This document shows positions 7,913 to 16,910 of a DNA stretch of 64,000 bases, piece after piece. Numbering within the stretch: position 1 is the stretch's first letter; every line of letters begins with the position of its first letter. Source of the DNA: Glaesserella parasuis (GTDB taxonomy: Bacteria > Pseudomonadota > Gammaproteobacteria > Enterobacterales > Pasteurellaceae). Below the pieces are notes generated by a model. It did no database searches and was not told where the DNA came from. It saw only the letters and a list, made by a program, of their open reading frames with translations. Position numbers and translations under genes: made by a program. The DNA lies in contig NZ_MUXW01000001.1 of the NCBI RefSeq assembly GCF_002015085.1, positions 1 through 64,000 on the forward strand, in the 5' to 3' direction.

Positions 7913-9202
7913 TTAAGCAGCCGCTTTATCTTTTGCCAATTTATCTAACATTTTTTGGCAAACTAAGACGATACCACCTTTACTGATACGGAAATATTTC
8001 GCATCTTCTTCTGGATTTACACCGATTTGTAAGCCATCTGGAATATCACAGTGACGGTCGATTACTGCACGTTTAATTACACAGTTTTTACCAATGTTCA
8101 CTTGTGGAAGGATCACTGATTGTTCAATAATGGAATCTTCATGGACATGAACACGGCTAAAAAGTACTGAATTACTGATCTCTGCATCGGTAATCACACA
8201 GCCCCCTGCAATCAATGAGTTATCAAGGGTATGCGCACGCGCTTTTTTATAGAAGAAACGAGCTGGTGCAGTTTGTTGTGGACGACCGTGGATCGGCCAA
8301 GATTCGTCATATAAATCTAATTGAGGTTTTTCGCTGACTAAGTCCATATGGGCAGACCAGTAGCTATCAATCGTTCCTACATCGCGCCAGTAGATTGTTC
8401 CAGTGGTGTTACGACCTTCACAAGAACGCTCAAATGGGTGAGCATAAATCACTCCTTGTTCAACGGCTTTTGGAATAATGTCTTTACCAAAGTCGTGTGA
8501 AGTATCTGGGTTGCTGACTTCTTTTTCTAACATTTCATAGAGATAATCTGCGTCAAACACATAGATCCCCATAGACGCAAGAGATGAGTCTGGTTTGTCT
8601 GGCATTGCTGGTGGATCTGACGGTTTTTCCACGAAGGCTTTGACTTTTAATTTTTCATTAACCGCCATCACACCAAATTCCGTTGCTTGTTCACGTGGCA
8701 CTTCGATACAACCTACGGTACATTTTGCCCCTGAATCAACGTGATCTTCAAGCATACGGTTGTAGTTCATTTTATAGATATGGTCACCCGCAAGAATAAT
8801 CACATATTTTGGACGATAGTGCGATTTCATCATTTCCATATTTTGATAAACCGCATCAGCTGTACCACGATACCAAGTGTTCTCATCAATTTGTTGACGA
8901 GCTGGAAGCATATCAATGTATTGATTACGCTCATAAGGTAAGAATGACCAACCACGTTGTAAGTGGCGGAGTAGTGAATGCGCCGCATACTGTGTAATCA
9001 CCCCAACTTTCAATAAGTTAGAGTTAATACAGTTGGAAAGGGCGAAGTCAATAATACGACGGCTACCACCAAAATAAACCGCAGGTTTTGCACGTTTGTC
9101 GGTTAATTCATAAAGGCGTGAACCACGACCGCCTGCTAAGATAAGAACTAAAGTTTGTGCAGTAAGATTACGTCTGTCAGTTGATGCTTCCTGTTTTAGC
9201 AT
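7913..9202 (-). CDS. glgC: Glucose-1-phosphate adenylyltransferase (ADP-glucose pyrophosphorylase)
   Basis: Makes ADP-glucose from ATP and glucose-1-phosphate, normally the controlled step of glycogen synthesis. The 429 residues match the E. coli enzyme. The N-terminal nucleotidyltransferase motif LAGGRGSRLYELTDKRAKPA, the central GDHIYKMNY, the sugar-phosphate-site FVEKPSDPP, and a C-terminal left-handed beta-helix (repeats such as NSVLFSRVHVHEDSIIEQSVI) are all visible. It lies 30 bp downstream of glgX. The enterobacterial enzyme is allosterically activated by fructose-1,6-bisphosphate; I infer but cannot verify that here. Confidence 0.96.
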   Translation of the reverse strand: MLKQEASTDRRNLTAQTLVLILAGGRGSRLYELTDKRAKPAVYFGGSRRIIDFALSNCINSNLLKVGVITQYAAHSLLRHLQRGWSFLPYERNQYIDMLPARQQIDENTWYRGTADAVYQNMEMMKSHYRPKYVIILAGDHIYKMNYNRMLEDHVDSGAKCTVGCIEVPREQATEFGVMAVNEKLKVKAFVEKPSDPPAMPDKPDSSLASMGIYVFDADYLYEMLEKEVSNPDTSHDFGKDIIPKAVEQGVIYAHPFERSCEGRNTTGTIYWRDVGTIDSYWSAHMDLVSEKPQLDLYDESWPIHGRPQQTAPARFFYKKARAHTLDNSLIAGGCVITDAEISNSVLFSRVHVHEDSIIEQSVILPQVNIGKNCVIKRAVIDRHCDIPDGLQIGVNPEEDAKYFRISKGGIVLVCQKMLDKLAKDKAAA

Positions 9203-9232
9203 ATTGTTATCTCCAAATTGGGATGGTGAATA

Positions 9233-11218
9233 TTAATTCCTTTGAAGTACACATACCTCAATGTGATTGAGAGTAACCGCAAGCGTATCGGTCATTAGAG
9301 TGGTTTCTTTTTCACCTAAAAGTATTTGCCAATCACCCTTAGGTAATAAAAATTGTTGCATTGCTTGTTTGGCATTGACCAAAATAAGCCATTTATCTTC
9401 TAATAGTATTTGTAAGGCTTTGGTTGAATAGTCTTGCCAATCTTTAAATTGAATAACATTCGCATCAGGGCGTAGCCACTGAACTTTTTCACCAGACCAC
9501 CATTGATTATCACGAGATAACAAAGGGATCTGCTTACGAATAGCAATCAGCTTTGACGTATAATCAATCAATGCTTCGTCAGCGGTTTGCCAGTCAATCC
9601 AGCTAATCTCGTTATCTTGGCAATAGCTGTTATTGTTACCTTGTTGGCTATGCCCTAATTCATCACCAGCCAACAACATCGGTGTTCCGCCCGAGAGCAA
9701 CATCGTCGCCAGCAGAGCTTTTTTCGCTAACTGCCGTTGCTCAATAATCGTTTTATCGTTGGTATCGCCTTCTACCCCGAAATTATGGCTGATATTATTT
9801 CCGTGTCCATCTCGATTTTGTTCACCATTTGCCAAATTATGTTTTTTGTTATAGCTGACTAAATCGTGCAAAGTAAAACCATCGTGAGCCGTAATAAAGT
9901 TCACACTGTTTGAAGGTAAACGATGGCGAGCAAAAATATCATCACTGCCTGCAAATCGGCGAACAAACAGCCCTAAATCACCGCTTGTTTGCAAAAAGAA
10001 ACGACGCATATCATCACGGAAACGGTCGTTCCACTCGGCGAATGGTTTAGGGAATGCCCCTAATTGATAACCACTCCAGCCAATATCCCACGGCTCTGCA
10101 ATCAACTTAACGTGAGATAATTTTGAATTACTATATACCGCCGTAAAAAAGGCGGATTTTTCCGAAAACGTTGGGGTACGTCCTAAGACTGCCCCTAAAT
10201 CAAAACGGAAACCATCAACGTGACACTCTTTAACCCAATAGCAGAGGCAATCAATCACCCAACGCAACACCGCCACATCAGACGACACATTGAGCGTATT
10301 GCCACAGCCAGTCCAGTTTAGATAGTCACTATTATCAGTAAGCCAATAATATGCTTCATTATCAATGCCACGCTGAGATAGCGTTGGACCATCTTTACCA
10401 GCTTCCGCCGTATGATTAAAGACCACGTCCATAATCACTTCGATCCCTGCTTTATGAAGCGTTTTGACCAACTGCTTAAATTCCGTTAGCGGATCGGCTT
10501 TGTTATAAGCTAATTTAGGATCAACCGCAAAATGCCCTAAAACGTTATAACCCCAATAGTTGCATAACCCGATTTTTTGCAAATGCGGTTCATCAATGTG
10601 ATAGGTAATCGGCAATAATTCCACTGCCGTTACCCCTAAACGTTTCAAATGAGCAATTGACGTTTCGTGGGCTAACCCTGCAAAAGTGCCTGCAATTTCG
10701 CTCGGCACTTTAGGATTAAGTTTACTAAACCCTTTAACGTGCGTTTCATAAATAATCGTTTCAGCCCAAGGGGTAAAAGGTTTATAGTCACCTTCCCAAT
10801 CAAAAGTATCTCGTGCAACCACGACAGATTTTGGGGCTAGGTGAGCATTATCTCTCGGATCATTCCACTGAAACCATTTCACCGCTTCATCACTGGATAA
10901 ATCAGGTTGTCCTACAATGCCATTTGCATAAGGATCTACCAGTAATTTATTGGGGTTAAACAGGTCGCCTTTTTCTTCATTTACACACCCTGTTACCCGA
11001 TAGCCATATTGCGTCCCTGCTTTTAGACCGACCACAAACAAATGCCAAATTTCATCGGTTTTGATCATCGGTAAACGAATTTCTTTACCGTCGCAAAAAA
11101 TTGCTAATTCCACACCGCTTGCACGGCGAGAAAACAATGCAAAATTTACGCCTTTTTCTCCATTTATTTCAGTTAATCGGCTACCTAATGGAAATGGTCT
11201 GCCTGCAAGGTACTTCAT
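9233..11218 (-). CDS. glgX: Glycogen debranching enzyme
   Basis: Hydrolyses alpha-1,6 branches of limit dextrin during glycogen breakdown. The 661 residues match GlgX. It has an N-terminal CBM48/isoamylase domain (FPLGSRLTEINGEKGVNFALFSRRA), then a GH13 barrel with the nucleophile region DGFRFDLG, the acid/base region KLIAEPWD and NFITAHDGFTLHD for the third catalytic Asp. Order within the operon is second, after glgB. The spacer upstream is long (about 340 bp) and packed with palindromic repeats, so glgX may be less tightly coupled to glgB than to glgC. Confidence 0.96.
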   Translation of the reverse strand: MKYLAGRPFPLGSRLTEINGEKGVNFALFSRRASGVELAIFCDGKEIRLPMIKTDEIWHLFVVGLKAGTQYGYRVTGCVNEEKGDLFNPNKLLVDPYANGIVGQPDLSSDEAVKWFQWNDPRDNAHLAPKSVVVARDTFDWEGDYKPFTPWAETIIYETHVKGFSKLNPKVPSEIAGTFAGLAHETSIAHLKRLGVTAVELLPITYHIDEPHLQKIGLCNYWGYNVLGHFAVDPKLAYNKADPLTEFKQLVKTLHKAGIEVIMDVVFNHTAEAGKDGPTLSQRGIDNEAYYWLTDNSDYLNWTGCGNTLNVSSDVAVLRWVIDCLCYWVKECHVDGFRFDLGAVLGRTPTFSEKSAFFTAVYSNSKLSHVKLIAEPWDIGWSGYQLGAFPKPFAEWNDRFRDDMRRFFLQTSGDLGLFVRRFAGSDDIFARHRLPSNSVNFITAHDGFTLHDLVSYNKKHNLANGEQNRDGHGNNISHNFGVEGDTNDKTIIEQRQLAKKALLATMLLSGGTPMLLAGDELGHSQQGNNNSYCQDNEISWIDWQTADEALIDYTSKLIAIRKQIPLLSRDNQWWSGEKVQWLRPDANVIQFKDWQDYSTKALQILLEDKWLILVNAKQAMQQFLLPKGDWQILLGEKETTLMTDTLAVTLNHIEVCVLQRN

Positions 11219-11237
11219 ATACAGCCTTAGTACTTAT

Positions 11238-11487
11238 TGTAGGGACACACTGCGTGTGTCCGACATCTTAAACAATTATATTATTTGAAATCTTCGCTCC
11301 CCCTGTTTACGGGGGGAGCTGGGCGAAGCCCTGAGGGGAGAACAATAATATCCCCCCTTCCGCCTTCGGCACCTTCCCCCGTAAACGGGGGAAGGGAATT
11401 TAATCAACTTTTTGTAACTACTACATAATGTAGAACATTTGAATTATTAGATTTGTAATTAATGGACACACGCAGTGTGTCCCTACA
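11238..11487. repeat. Inverted pair of 19-bp palindromes bracketing a REP-like cluster
   Basis: The palindrome GGACACACTGCGTGTGTCC lies at 11243-11261 and its reverse complement at 11464-11482. Each is flanked on its outer side by TGTAGGG / CCCTACA. Between them (about 11294-11397) is a second repeat cluster, including a 22-bp C5/G5 palindrome shared with 7882-7903. The same outer arrangement recurs at 58361-58447 and 60985-61058. The spacer holds no gene. Confidence 0.8.
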
Positions 11488-11558
11488 TTATTTTGCTTTT
11501 TTTGCTTTTACTGCTTTGACTTTTTCCACTTTCGGCTCTTCCGCTTTTTTTTACCACT

Positions 11559-13802
11559 TTATGTAGATTTTTTCGCTTTTTTCACCGCTTGTGGTTTGGC
11601 TTCTTTGACGATAAAAATCGTCGCAAGCGGTGGGATAGTGAGCGAAATGGAATAAGGTTTGCCGTGCGACTCAATCTCTTCACATTGAATAGTACCGAAA
11701 TTCCCTAAGTTACTACCCATATAGTAAGCTGAGTCTGAGTTGAGAATTTCTTTATATTCCGCATCTTCGTGAACGCCAAAACGGTAATTATCACGAGGGA
11801 TCGGGGTAAAGTTACTGACCACAATAATGCTTGCTCCCTCTTTTGCTTTACGTTCAAAGGCAAACACAGACTGCTCTGCATCATCAACCACCAACCACTC
11901 AAAGCCAGCAGGATCGTAATCCAACTGATACAGTGCTGGATATTGACGATAAATACGGTTCAAATCACGCACCCAGTTCAACATACCTTTATGCCAACCG
12001 CCGTGTTCATCGTTAAGCAAGAACCAATCCAAACTCTCTTGATAATTCCACTCACGCCCTTGAGCAAACTCATTGCCCATAAAGAGCAATTTTTTACCTG
12101 GATAACCCCACATATAACCGTAATATGCTCTTAGGTTTGCAAACTGTTGCCAGCAATCCCCAGGCATTTTACCGAGTAACGAATATTTACCGTGAACGAC
12201 TTCATCGTGGGAAAGCGGTAACATAAATTTTTCGCTATACTGATAAATCATACCGAATGTCATCAAATCGTGATGATATTTACGATAAATCGGCTCGGTC
12301 TTCATATAGCGTAATGTATCGTTCATCCACCCCATATTCCATTTATAATCAAAGCCTAAGCCGTGATGTTCCGTTGGGTGAGTAATACCAGCAAAAGAAG
12401 TGGACTCTTCCGCAATAGTCACACCGCCTTTGCCTTCTTTCGCTAACATATCATTCGTTGAACGTAAGAAATCTAACGCTTCCAAATTCTCACGACCACC
12501 ATAGCGATTTGGGATCCACTCGCCATCTTTGCGAGAGTAATCACGATAAATCATTGAGGCAACCGCATCGACGCGCAATGCATCAATACCGAAACGCTCA
12601 ATCCAATAAAGCGCATTACCCGTCAAATAGTTACGCACTTCGTGACGACCATAATTGAAAATCAAGGTATTCCAATCTTGGTGATAACCTTCTTTTGGAT
12701 CGGAATGTTCATAGAGATGAGTACCATCAAAATACGCCAGACTATGTTCATCGGTTGGGAAATGTCCTACCACCCAGTCTAAAATCACATTAATCCCTGC
12801 TTCGTGAGCCTTACTGATTAAGGTGCGTAAACCTTCAGGTGAACCAAAACGACTGGTTGGGGCATAAATTCCTGTTGGTTGATAACCCCAAGAGCCATCA
12901 AATGGGAATTCTGTGACTGGCAATAACTCAATATGGGTAAAGCCCATTTCCTTCACATAAGGAATTAGCTCATTCGCAATCTCTTCATAATTTAGCCAAT
13001 AGTTATTTTCTAAATTACGTCGCCAAGAGCCTAAATGCACTTCATAGACAGAAATCGGCTGATCAGGATCGTTCGCACGACGACGTTTCTCGTCACTCTC
13101 GACAATCGCAGGTAAACCAGAAGCAACAGAAGCCGTATCAGGACGGAATTGAGCTGAGAACGCATAAGGGTCTGATTTCAAACGGATTTGTCCATTTCTA
13201 TCTAAAATTTCAAATTTATAGAGCGTTCCTTTTGGCAAGTTTGGCACAAAAATATCCCAAATACCGCTGTTTGGATGAAAACGCATTGAATGGCGACGAC
13301 CGTCCCAATAGTTAAAATCACCCACCACAGATACACGGCGAGCATTCGGCGCCCAAAGGCTAAAGTGAATACCGCCAACTTCATTTTGGGTAACAAGATG
13401 AGCACCTAATTTTTCATAAGGGCGAACGTGGGTTCCTTCAGAAAGCAACCAATTATCTAAATCGGAAAAATGGGACTGGAAACGGTAAGGATCTTCAATA
13501 TCAATTTCAGTGTGGGCATAACGCACTAACAAGCGGTAGGAAAGGTCAGTTTTTTCACCAACCAAATTCGCAGCAAAGAAGCCACGATCATCAATTTGCT
13601 CCATCTGCACAATCGGCTCACTGTTATCATTAATAACTGTTACCTGTTCTGCTTCAGGTAGATAAGCCCGAACAATCACGCCATCATCAACTTGATGAAC
13701 CCCTAAATAAGCAAAAGGATCTTGGCAACACCCGTTCGCAAGCTGTTCTATGAATTGATTATCTTGCTTAAGTGAGGTGGTATTTTTAACTTTTTCTTTC
13801 AT
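11559..13802 (-). CDS. glgB: 1,4-alpha-glucan branching enzyme
   Basis: Introduces alpha-1,6 branches into glycogen. The 747 residues include an N-terminal CBM48-type region (two beta-sandwich modules, about 1-230), a GH13 barrel with YEVHLGSWRR, the nucleophile RVDAVASMIYRDY, acid/base VTIAEESTSF and LSHDEVVHGK, and the amylase C-domain. First gene of the glg operon. The tail is unusual: Lys/Ala-rich (KKAKKST), with further Lys/Ala/Glu/Val-rich sequence in another frame after the stop down to 11488. That suggests an eroded or frameshifted extension. A possible CRP site lies about 100 bp upstream. Confidence 0.96.
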   Translation of the reverse strand: MKEKVKNTTSLKQDNQFIEQLANGCCQDPFAYLGVHQVDDGVIVRAYLPEAEQVTVINDNSEPIVQMEQIDDRGFFAANLVGEKTDLSYRLLVRYAHTEIDIEDPYRFQSHFSDLDNWLLSEGTHVRPYEKLGAHLVTQNEVGGIHFSLWAPNARRVSVVGDFNYWDGRRHSMRFHPNSGIWDIFVPNLPKGTLYKFEILDRNGQIRLKSDPYAFSAQFRPDTASVASGLPAIVESDEKRRRANDPDQPISVYEVHLGSWRRNLENNYWLNYEEIANELIPYVKEMGFTHIELLPVTEFPFDGSWGYQPTGIYAPTSRFGSPEGLRTLISKAHEAGINVILDWVVGHFPTDEHSLAYFDGTHLYEHSDPKEGYHQDWNTLIFNYGRHEVRNYLTGNALYWIERFGIDALRVDAVASMIYRDYSRKDGEWIPNRYGGRENLEALDFLRSTNDMLAKEGKGGVTIAEESTSFAGITHPTEHHGLGFDYKWNMGWMNDTLRYMKTEPIYRKYHHDLMTFGMIYQYSEKFMLPLSHDEVVHGKYSLLGKMPGDCWQQFANLRAYYGYMWGYPGKKLLFMGNEFAQGREWNYQESLDWFLLNDEHGGWHKGMLNWVRDLNRIYRQYPALYQLDYDPAGFEWLVVDDAEQSVFAFERKAKEGASIIVVSNFTPIPRDNYRFGVHEDAEYKEILNSDSAYYMGSNLGNFGTIQCEEIESHGKPYSISLTIPPLATIFIVKEAKPQAVKKAKKST

Positions 13803-13897
13803 TTGCTCTCCTTGGCTGATTTATATACGCTGGGAATGATGAAATAAACGTTTGCGTAGCATTCTATTAAAAATAGCTTTACAAAACAATCACAATT

Positions 13898-13913
13898 TTT
13901 GATATAGATCATA
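13898..13913. promoter_or_regulatory. Possible CRP site upstream of glgB
   Basis: TTTGA-TATAGA-TCATA matches the CRP consensus TGTGA-N6-TCACA at 8 of 10 positions. It lies in the AT-rich 262-bp region upstream of glgB. CRP control of glycogen genes is known in enterobacteria. Here it is inferred from the motif alone. Confidence 0.35.
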
Positions 13914-14064
13914 ATCTCATAGAGAAAAGCTCCAATAGTTAAAAATCAATAAGTTAAATAAAAAATGATAGATATAAAAAATTTTTCAAATGTATAAAAA
14001 ATTTCATTTGAAATATGGAACTTAACTTTGTAAATAAAAGTAAATAAAGATGAATTACTTTATA

Positions 14065-14223
14065 CTAACTCAGCAGTGCGGCACTGCCTAAAAGATAGGG
14101 AACGACTTCCATCGCATCAGATAAATGCACAAATAAGTGGCTGGTTTCCACCTTTGCATAAGCACAAACGCCCTGCGTTAAGCTGAGCGTAAATACAACA
14201 AAAAAGCGGTTAAAGTTGTTCAA
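14065..14223 (-). pseudogene. efeU: efeU (FTR1 iron permease) stub
   Basis: Immediately after efeB, and overlapping its last codons, a TTG-initiated frame encodes a signal-peptide-like stretch (FFVVFTLSLTQGVCAYA) followed by KVETSHLFVHLSDAMEVV. This matches the start of periplasmic-type FTR1 permeases (signal peptide, then a K-V-x-x-x-x-L-F-x-x-x-S-D-A pattern). It then runs into PYLLGSAALLS and stops after about 52 codons instead of several hundred. No REGLE iron-binding motif or multi-helix domain follows. I read it as a permease gene with almost all of its body deleted. The family match is by eye. Confidence 0.5.
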
Positions 14224-15187
14224 ACAATGATTTACCCAAGTAATCATTTTCATCTTTAACTCCTGCAAAGCACGCAAATAATCCGCTACCGATATGGGTA
14301 ATGTATTCGTTCATCTTGTCGATATTGCCAAGGCTGTTTTGAATGGTAATAAATTGTTGCGGATCTTTTTGGAACGAGATAAACAACAAGCCTGCATCAA
14401 ACTGCCCTGTTTTCGGATCAACACCGCTGGCATAAGAGAAGGAACGTCTTAACATCTGTAACCCTGTCTTTTTCGCCAAATGCAAATGGGAAATTTCAGG
14501 AATTACTGGATTGCCTTTTTCATCTTTCTGCTCAAGATTAACCGTATCAAACTCCTGTTTTTTACCAATCGGTGCACCGCTATCCCGATGGCGGCCAAAG
14601 GTTTCTTCCTGCCCGTTAAGATTTGTGCGATCCCAAGTTTCCAAATGCATTTGAATACGGCGAGCGACTAAAAATGTACCGTTTTTCAACCAGTTATCGC
14701 CCTGATACCAGATGGTTTCATCAAGAGCTTTGCCTTGCGGATTACCCGTACCGTCTTTAAAACCAAACAGATTGCGTGGCGTGTCGCCTCCTTCAAAGGA
14801 ATTAAAACCGGCTTGGCTCCAACGCATCGTAATGTTCGCACGAGCAGCTCGCACCAAGTTACGCACGGCGTGGAATGCTACTTGCGGATCATTGGCACAG
14901 GCTTGAATACAGATGTCGCCTCCCGTGTAATGCTCTTTGAGCTGATCACGCGGAAAGTGCGGTAGATCTTTAAGCTGTTTTGGCTTGAATTGTGCGATAC
15001 CCAGTTTATCAAAGAAAGATGCCGTGACACCAAAGGTCAGCGTGAGATTATACGGATAATAGATATTTTTAATTTTAGGCGTTGCTCTCGGCTCCAAGGC
15101 AAAAGCGGTGCCAGCCATCACGCCAGCACCCAATACCGCAGCTTGTTTAAGGAAGTCACGACGAGCAGTAGAATTTGTTCCGCTCAT
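14210..15187 (-). CDS. efeB: EfeB-type DyP haem peroxidase with a large internal deletion (likely non-functional)
   Basis: Encodes a Tat-exported DyP peroxidase of the EfeUOB ferrous/haem iron system. A twin-arginine signal (TARRDFLKQ) starts the protein. The distal motif GFKDGTGNP has Asp145, and the proximal haem His lies in ISHLHLAKK, followed by LRRSFSY. At 325 residues it is about 100 shorter than E. coli EfeB (423). The missing part falls between KIKNIYY (about residue 44) and PYNLTLTFGV, which removes about 75 residues of the first ferredoxin-like domain in frame. The catalytic residues remain, but correct folding is doubtful. Lies 9 bp downstream of efeO. Confidence 0.8.
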   Translation of the reverse strand: MSGTNSTARRDFLKQAAVLGAGVMAGTAFALEPRATPKIKNIYYPYNLTLTFGVTASFFDKLGIAQFKPKQLKDLPHFPRDQLKEHYTGGDICIQACANDPQVAFHAVRNLVRAARANITMRWSQAGFNSFEGGDTPRNLFGFKDGTGNPQGKALDETIWYQGDNWLKNGTFLVARRIQMHLETWDRTNLNGQEETFGRHRDSGAPIGKKQEFDTVNLEQKDEKGNPVIPEISHLHLAKKTGLQMLRRSFSYASGVDPKTGQFDAGLLFISFQKDPQQFITIQNSLGNIDKMNEYITHIGSGLFACFAGVKDENDYLGKSLFEQL

Positions 15188-15196
15188 AACTTATCC

Positions 15197-16009
15197 CTAT
15201 TTACCAAGAAGAATACCCATTTGAGCTAAAGGCTCGCCCAGTTTGTTCACTGCTTCTGCCAGTGCTTTAATCTCTTTATCCGTCAAAGTGTTGTAAGGCA
15301 CGTAATCATAGCCGTCTTTTGACTTATTATGTTTCTCCAATAACACATTCACATCTTGGAAGCGATCAGCAATCTCTTTTGCCAATTTCGCATCTTTTTT
15401 CTCTAATTTTGCCTTAAAGATCTCATAAATTTTTTCCGCCCCTTCAATGTTGGCTTTGAAATCGTAAAGGTCAGTTTTTGAGAAAATCTCTTCTTCGCCC
15501 ATTACTTTTGTGGTGGATACTTCATTTAACAAATCCACCGCACCGGTAATCATTAAATCAGGGGTTACTTCCTCCGTTGGAATTTTCGCACGCAATTCTT
15601 TCACATCTTTGATCAACTGATCAGCGGTCGCTTCTGTGCCTTTTGTGGTATTTTGCTCCCAAAGTACTTTCTCAATTTTATGGAAACCAGACCAATCTTT
15701 CTCGGTTTTTCCTTCTTCGCTTAAATCCGCAAGACGAGTATCAATACGAGGGTCTAAATCGCCAAAACTCTCTGCAATCGGCTCTGAACGCTCAAAGTAC
15801 ATACGTGCAAGCGGATAGATTTGCTTCGCTTTTTGCACATCACCAGCTTTCAAATACCCCACAAATTTCTCGGTATCTGTCACTAATTGATCGATTTGCC
15901 CAACGACAAATTCCTTATAAGTTTGGGTTTCTTTCGATAAATCCGTTGCAAAGACTGAACTGGCAACAAATAAACTTAAAATCGCAAGGGTGAGAGATTT
16001 TAAACGCAT
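15197..16009 (-). CDS. efeO: EfeO-type periplasmic iron-uptake protein (imelysin/M75 family)
   Basis: Periplasmic component of the Efe iron-uptake system. The 270 residues begin with a cleavable signal peptide (ending ASSVFA) followed by an imelysin-like helical domain with the HxxE motif in FHKIEKVLW. The N-terminal cupredoxin domain of E. coli EfeO is absent, so this is the short EfeM-like form. A good ribosome site (AAAGGAGC) precedes the ATG. It is the first gene of the locus. The downstream partners efeB and efeU are damaged, so this may be an orphan component. Confidence 0.88.
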   Translation of the reverse strand: MRLKSLTLAILSLFVASSVFATDLSKETQTYKEFVVGQIDQLVTDTEKFVGYLKAGDVQKAKQIYPLARMYFERSEPIAESFGDLDPRIDTRLADLSEEGKTEKDWSGFHKIEKVLWEQNTTKGTEATADQLIKDVKELRAKIPTEEVTPDLMITGAVDLLNEVSTTKVMGEEEIFSKTDLYDFKANIEGAEKIYEIFKAKLEKKDAKLAKEIADRFQDVNVLLEKHNKSKDGYDYVPYNTLTDKEIKALAEAVNKLGEPLAQMGILLGK

Positions 16010-16189
16010 AGAAAGCTCCTTTGGTTTGTCTCATTAAGAGAAATAAATAAAACTTATTATCAATAAGAATAAAACTTTCATTTACGTTTTACAATTGAAT
16101 TTACTACAAAATTAATAAAATTTTAATTTAGCTTAATTTTTAAGCTACAAAACAGTCAAAATAAAAACAGATTCTTTAAAAAGAAAAAA

Positions 16190-16215
16190 GCCGATCAACT
16201 ATTTAGATGATCGGC
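16190..16215 (-). terminator. Terminator of the fdnGHI operon
   Basis: GCCGATCA...TGATCGGC forms an 8-bp GC-rich stem just past the fdnI stop. On the minus strand it is followed by TTTTTTCTTTTT, a strong U-tract. Confidence 0.8.
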
Positions 16216-16241
16216 ATACAATAATTACATTTAATTTGACG

Positions 16242-16910
16242 TTACCGTTTCTTCGCAAACTCTTTTTCAAGTTCAGGTAACACTTCTTCACGATACCAAC
16301 GAGGGTGGTGTTTCTTCGCCCAGCGGACTGTAACCCAACCTTCAACCATTCCTCGAATTGAACCTTTCACCCAGAATGCCATATACATATGCACCATGAT
16401 GCCAGTGAACAACATAAAGGCACAAGCTGAGTGGAATAAGATCGCAATACGAATTACTGGAATTGAGAAATTATGTGCGAAATATTGACGCCACATAATA
16501 ATTCCTGTAATCAGCAAGGTGAACATTGCAAGGATCAAAGTCCAGAACAACATTTTTTGACCAAGGTTATATTTGCCGTTGTCGGAAACTGCGTGTTCGT
16601 TACCTTTTAATACTTCCACAATGTTGATCAACCATACCCAGTCATTTTTCTCTGGAATATTATGATGCCAGTAAATACGAACCATATTTACGAAAGCAAG
16701 GAACATAATAATCCCTGTGAATGGGTGGATCATTCGGGCTAATTGTGGTGTACCTAAAATATCCACTAACCACGCAAAATCAGGGAAGAAGAATGCTAAC
16801 CCTGATAAGCCAGTTGTGAAGAAGCAGATCACCAGTAACCAGTGGCTCCAACGAGCAGGCAATTTATGGCGAACGATTCGGTAATCGTTAGGGATTTGAA
16901 TCTTACTCAT
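16242..16910 (-). CDS. fdnI: Formate dehydrogenase-N, cytochrome b556 (gamma) subunit
   Basis: Membrane anchor of formate dehydrogenase N; binds two b haems and passes electrons to menaquinone. The product from the preferred start MSKIQIPNDYRIVRH is 222 residues, close to E. coli FdnI (217). Four hydrophobic helices are visible, with haem-ligand candidates in helix-containing blocks ARWSHWLL, HPFTGIIMF and FHSACAFMLFTG-HMYMAFW. An upstream in-frame start would add 56 residues that do not match the family. The chosen ATG overlaps the end of fdxH by 8 bp, indicating translational coupling. Also called fdxI in Haemophilus. Confidence 0.93.
   Translation of the reverse strand: MSKIQIPNDYRIVRHKLPARWSHWLLVICFFTTGLSGLAFFFPDFAWLVDILGTPQLARMIHPFTGIIMFLAFVNMVRIYWHHNIPEKNDWVWLINIVEVLKGNEHAVSDNGKYNLGQKMLFWTLILAMFTLLITGIIMWRQYFAHNFSIPVIRIAILFHSACAFMLFTGIMVHMYMAFWVKGSIRGMVEGWVTVRWAKKHHPRWYREEVLPELEKEFAKKR

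Noticed and set aside
14224..14277. Upstream codons of the 70-codon frame ending at 14065 as a real N-terminus
   Set aside because: They overlap the conserved efeB C-terminus in another frame; only the part after the TTG at 14223 looks like a permease start.
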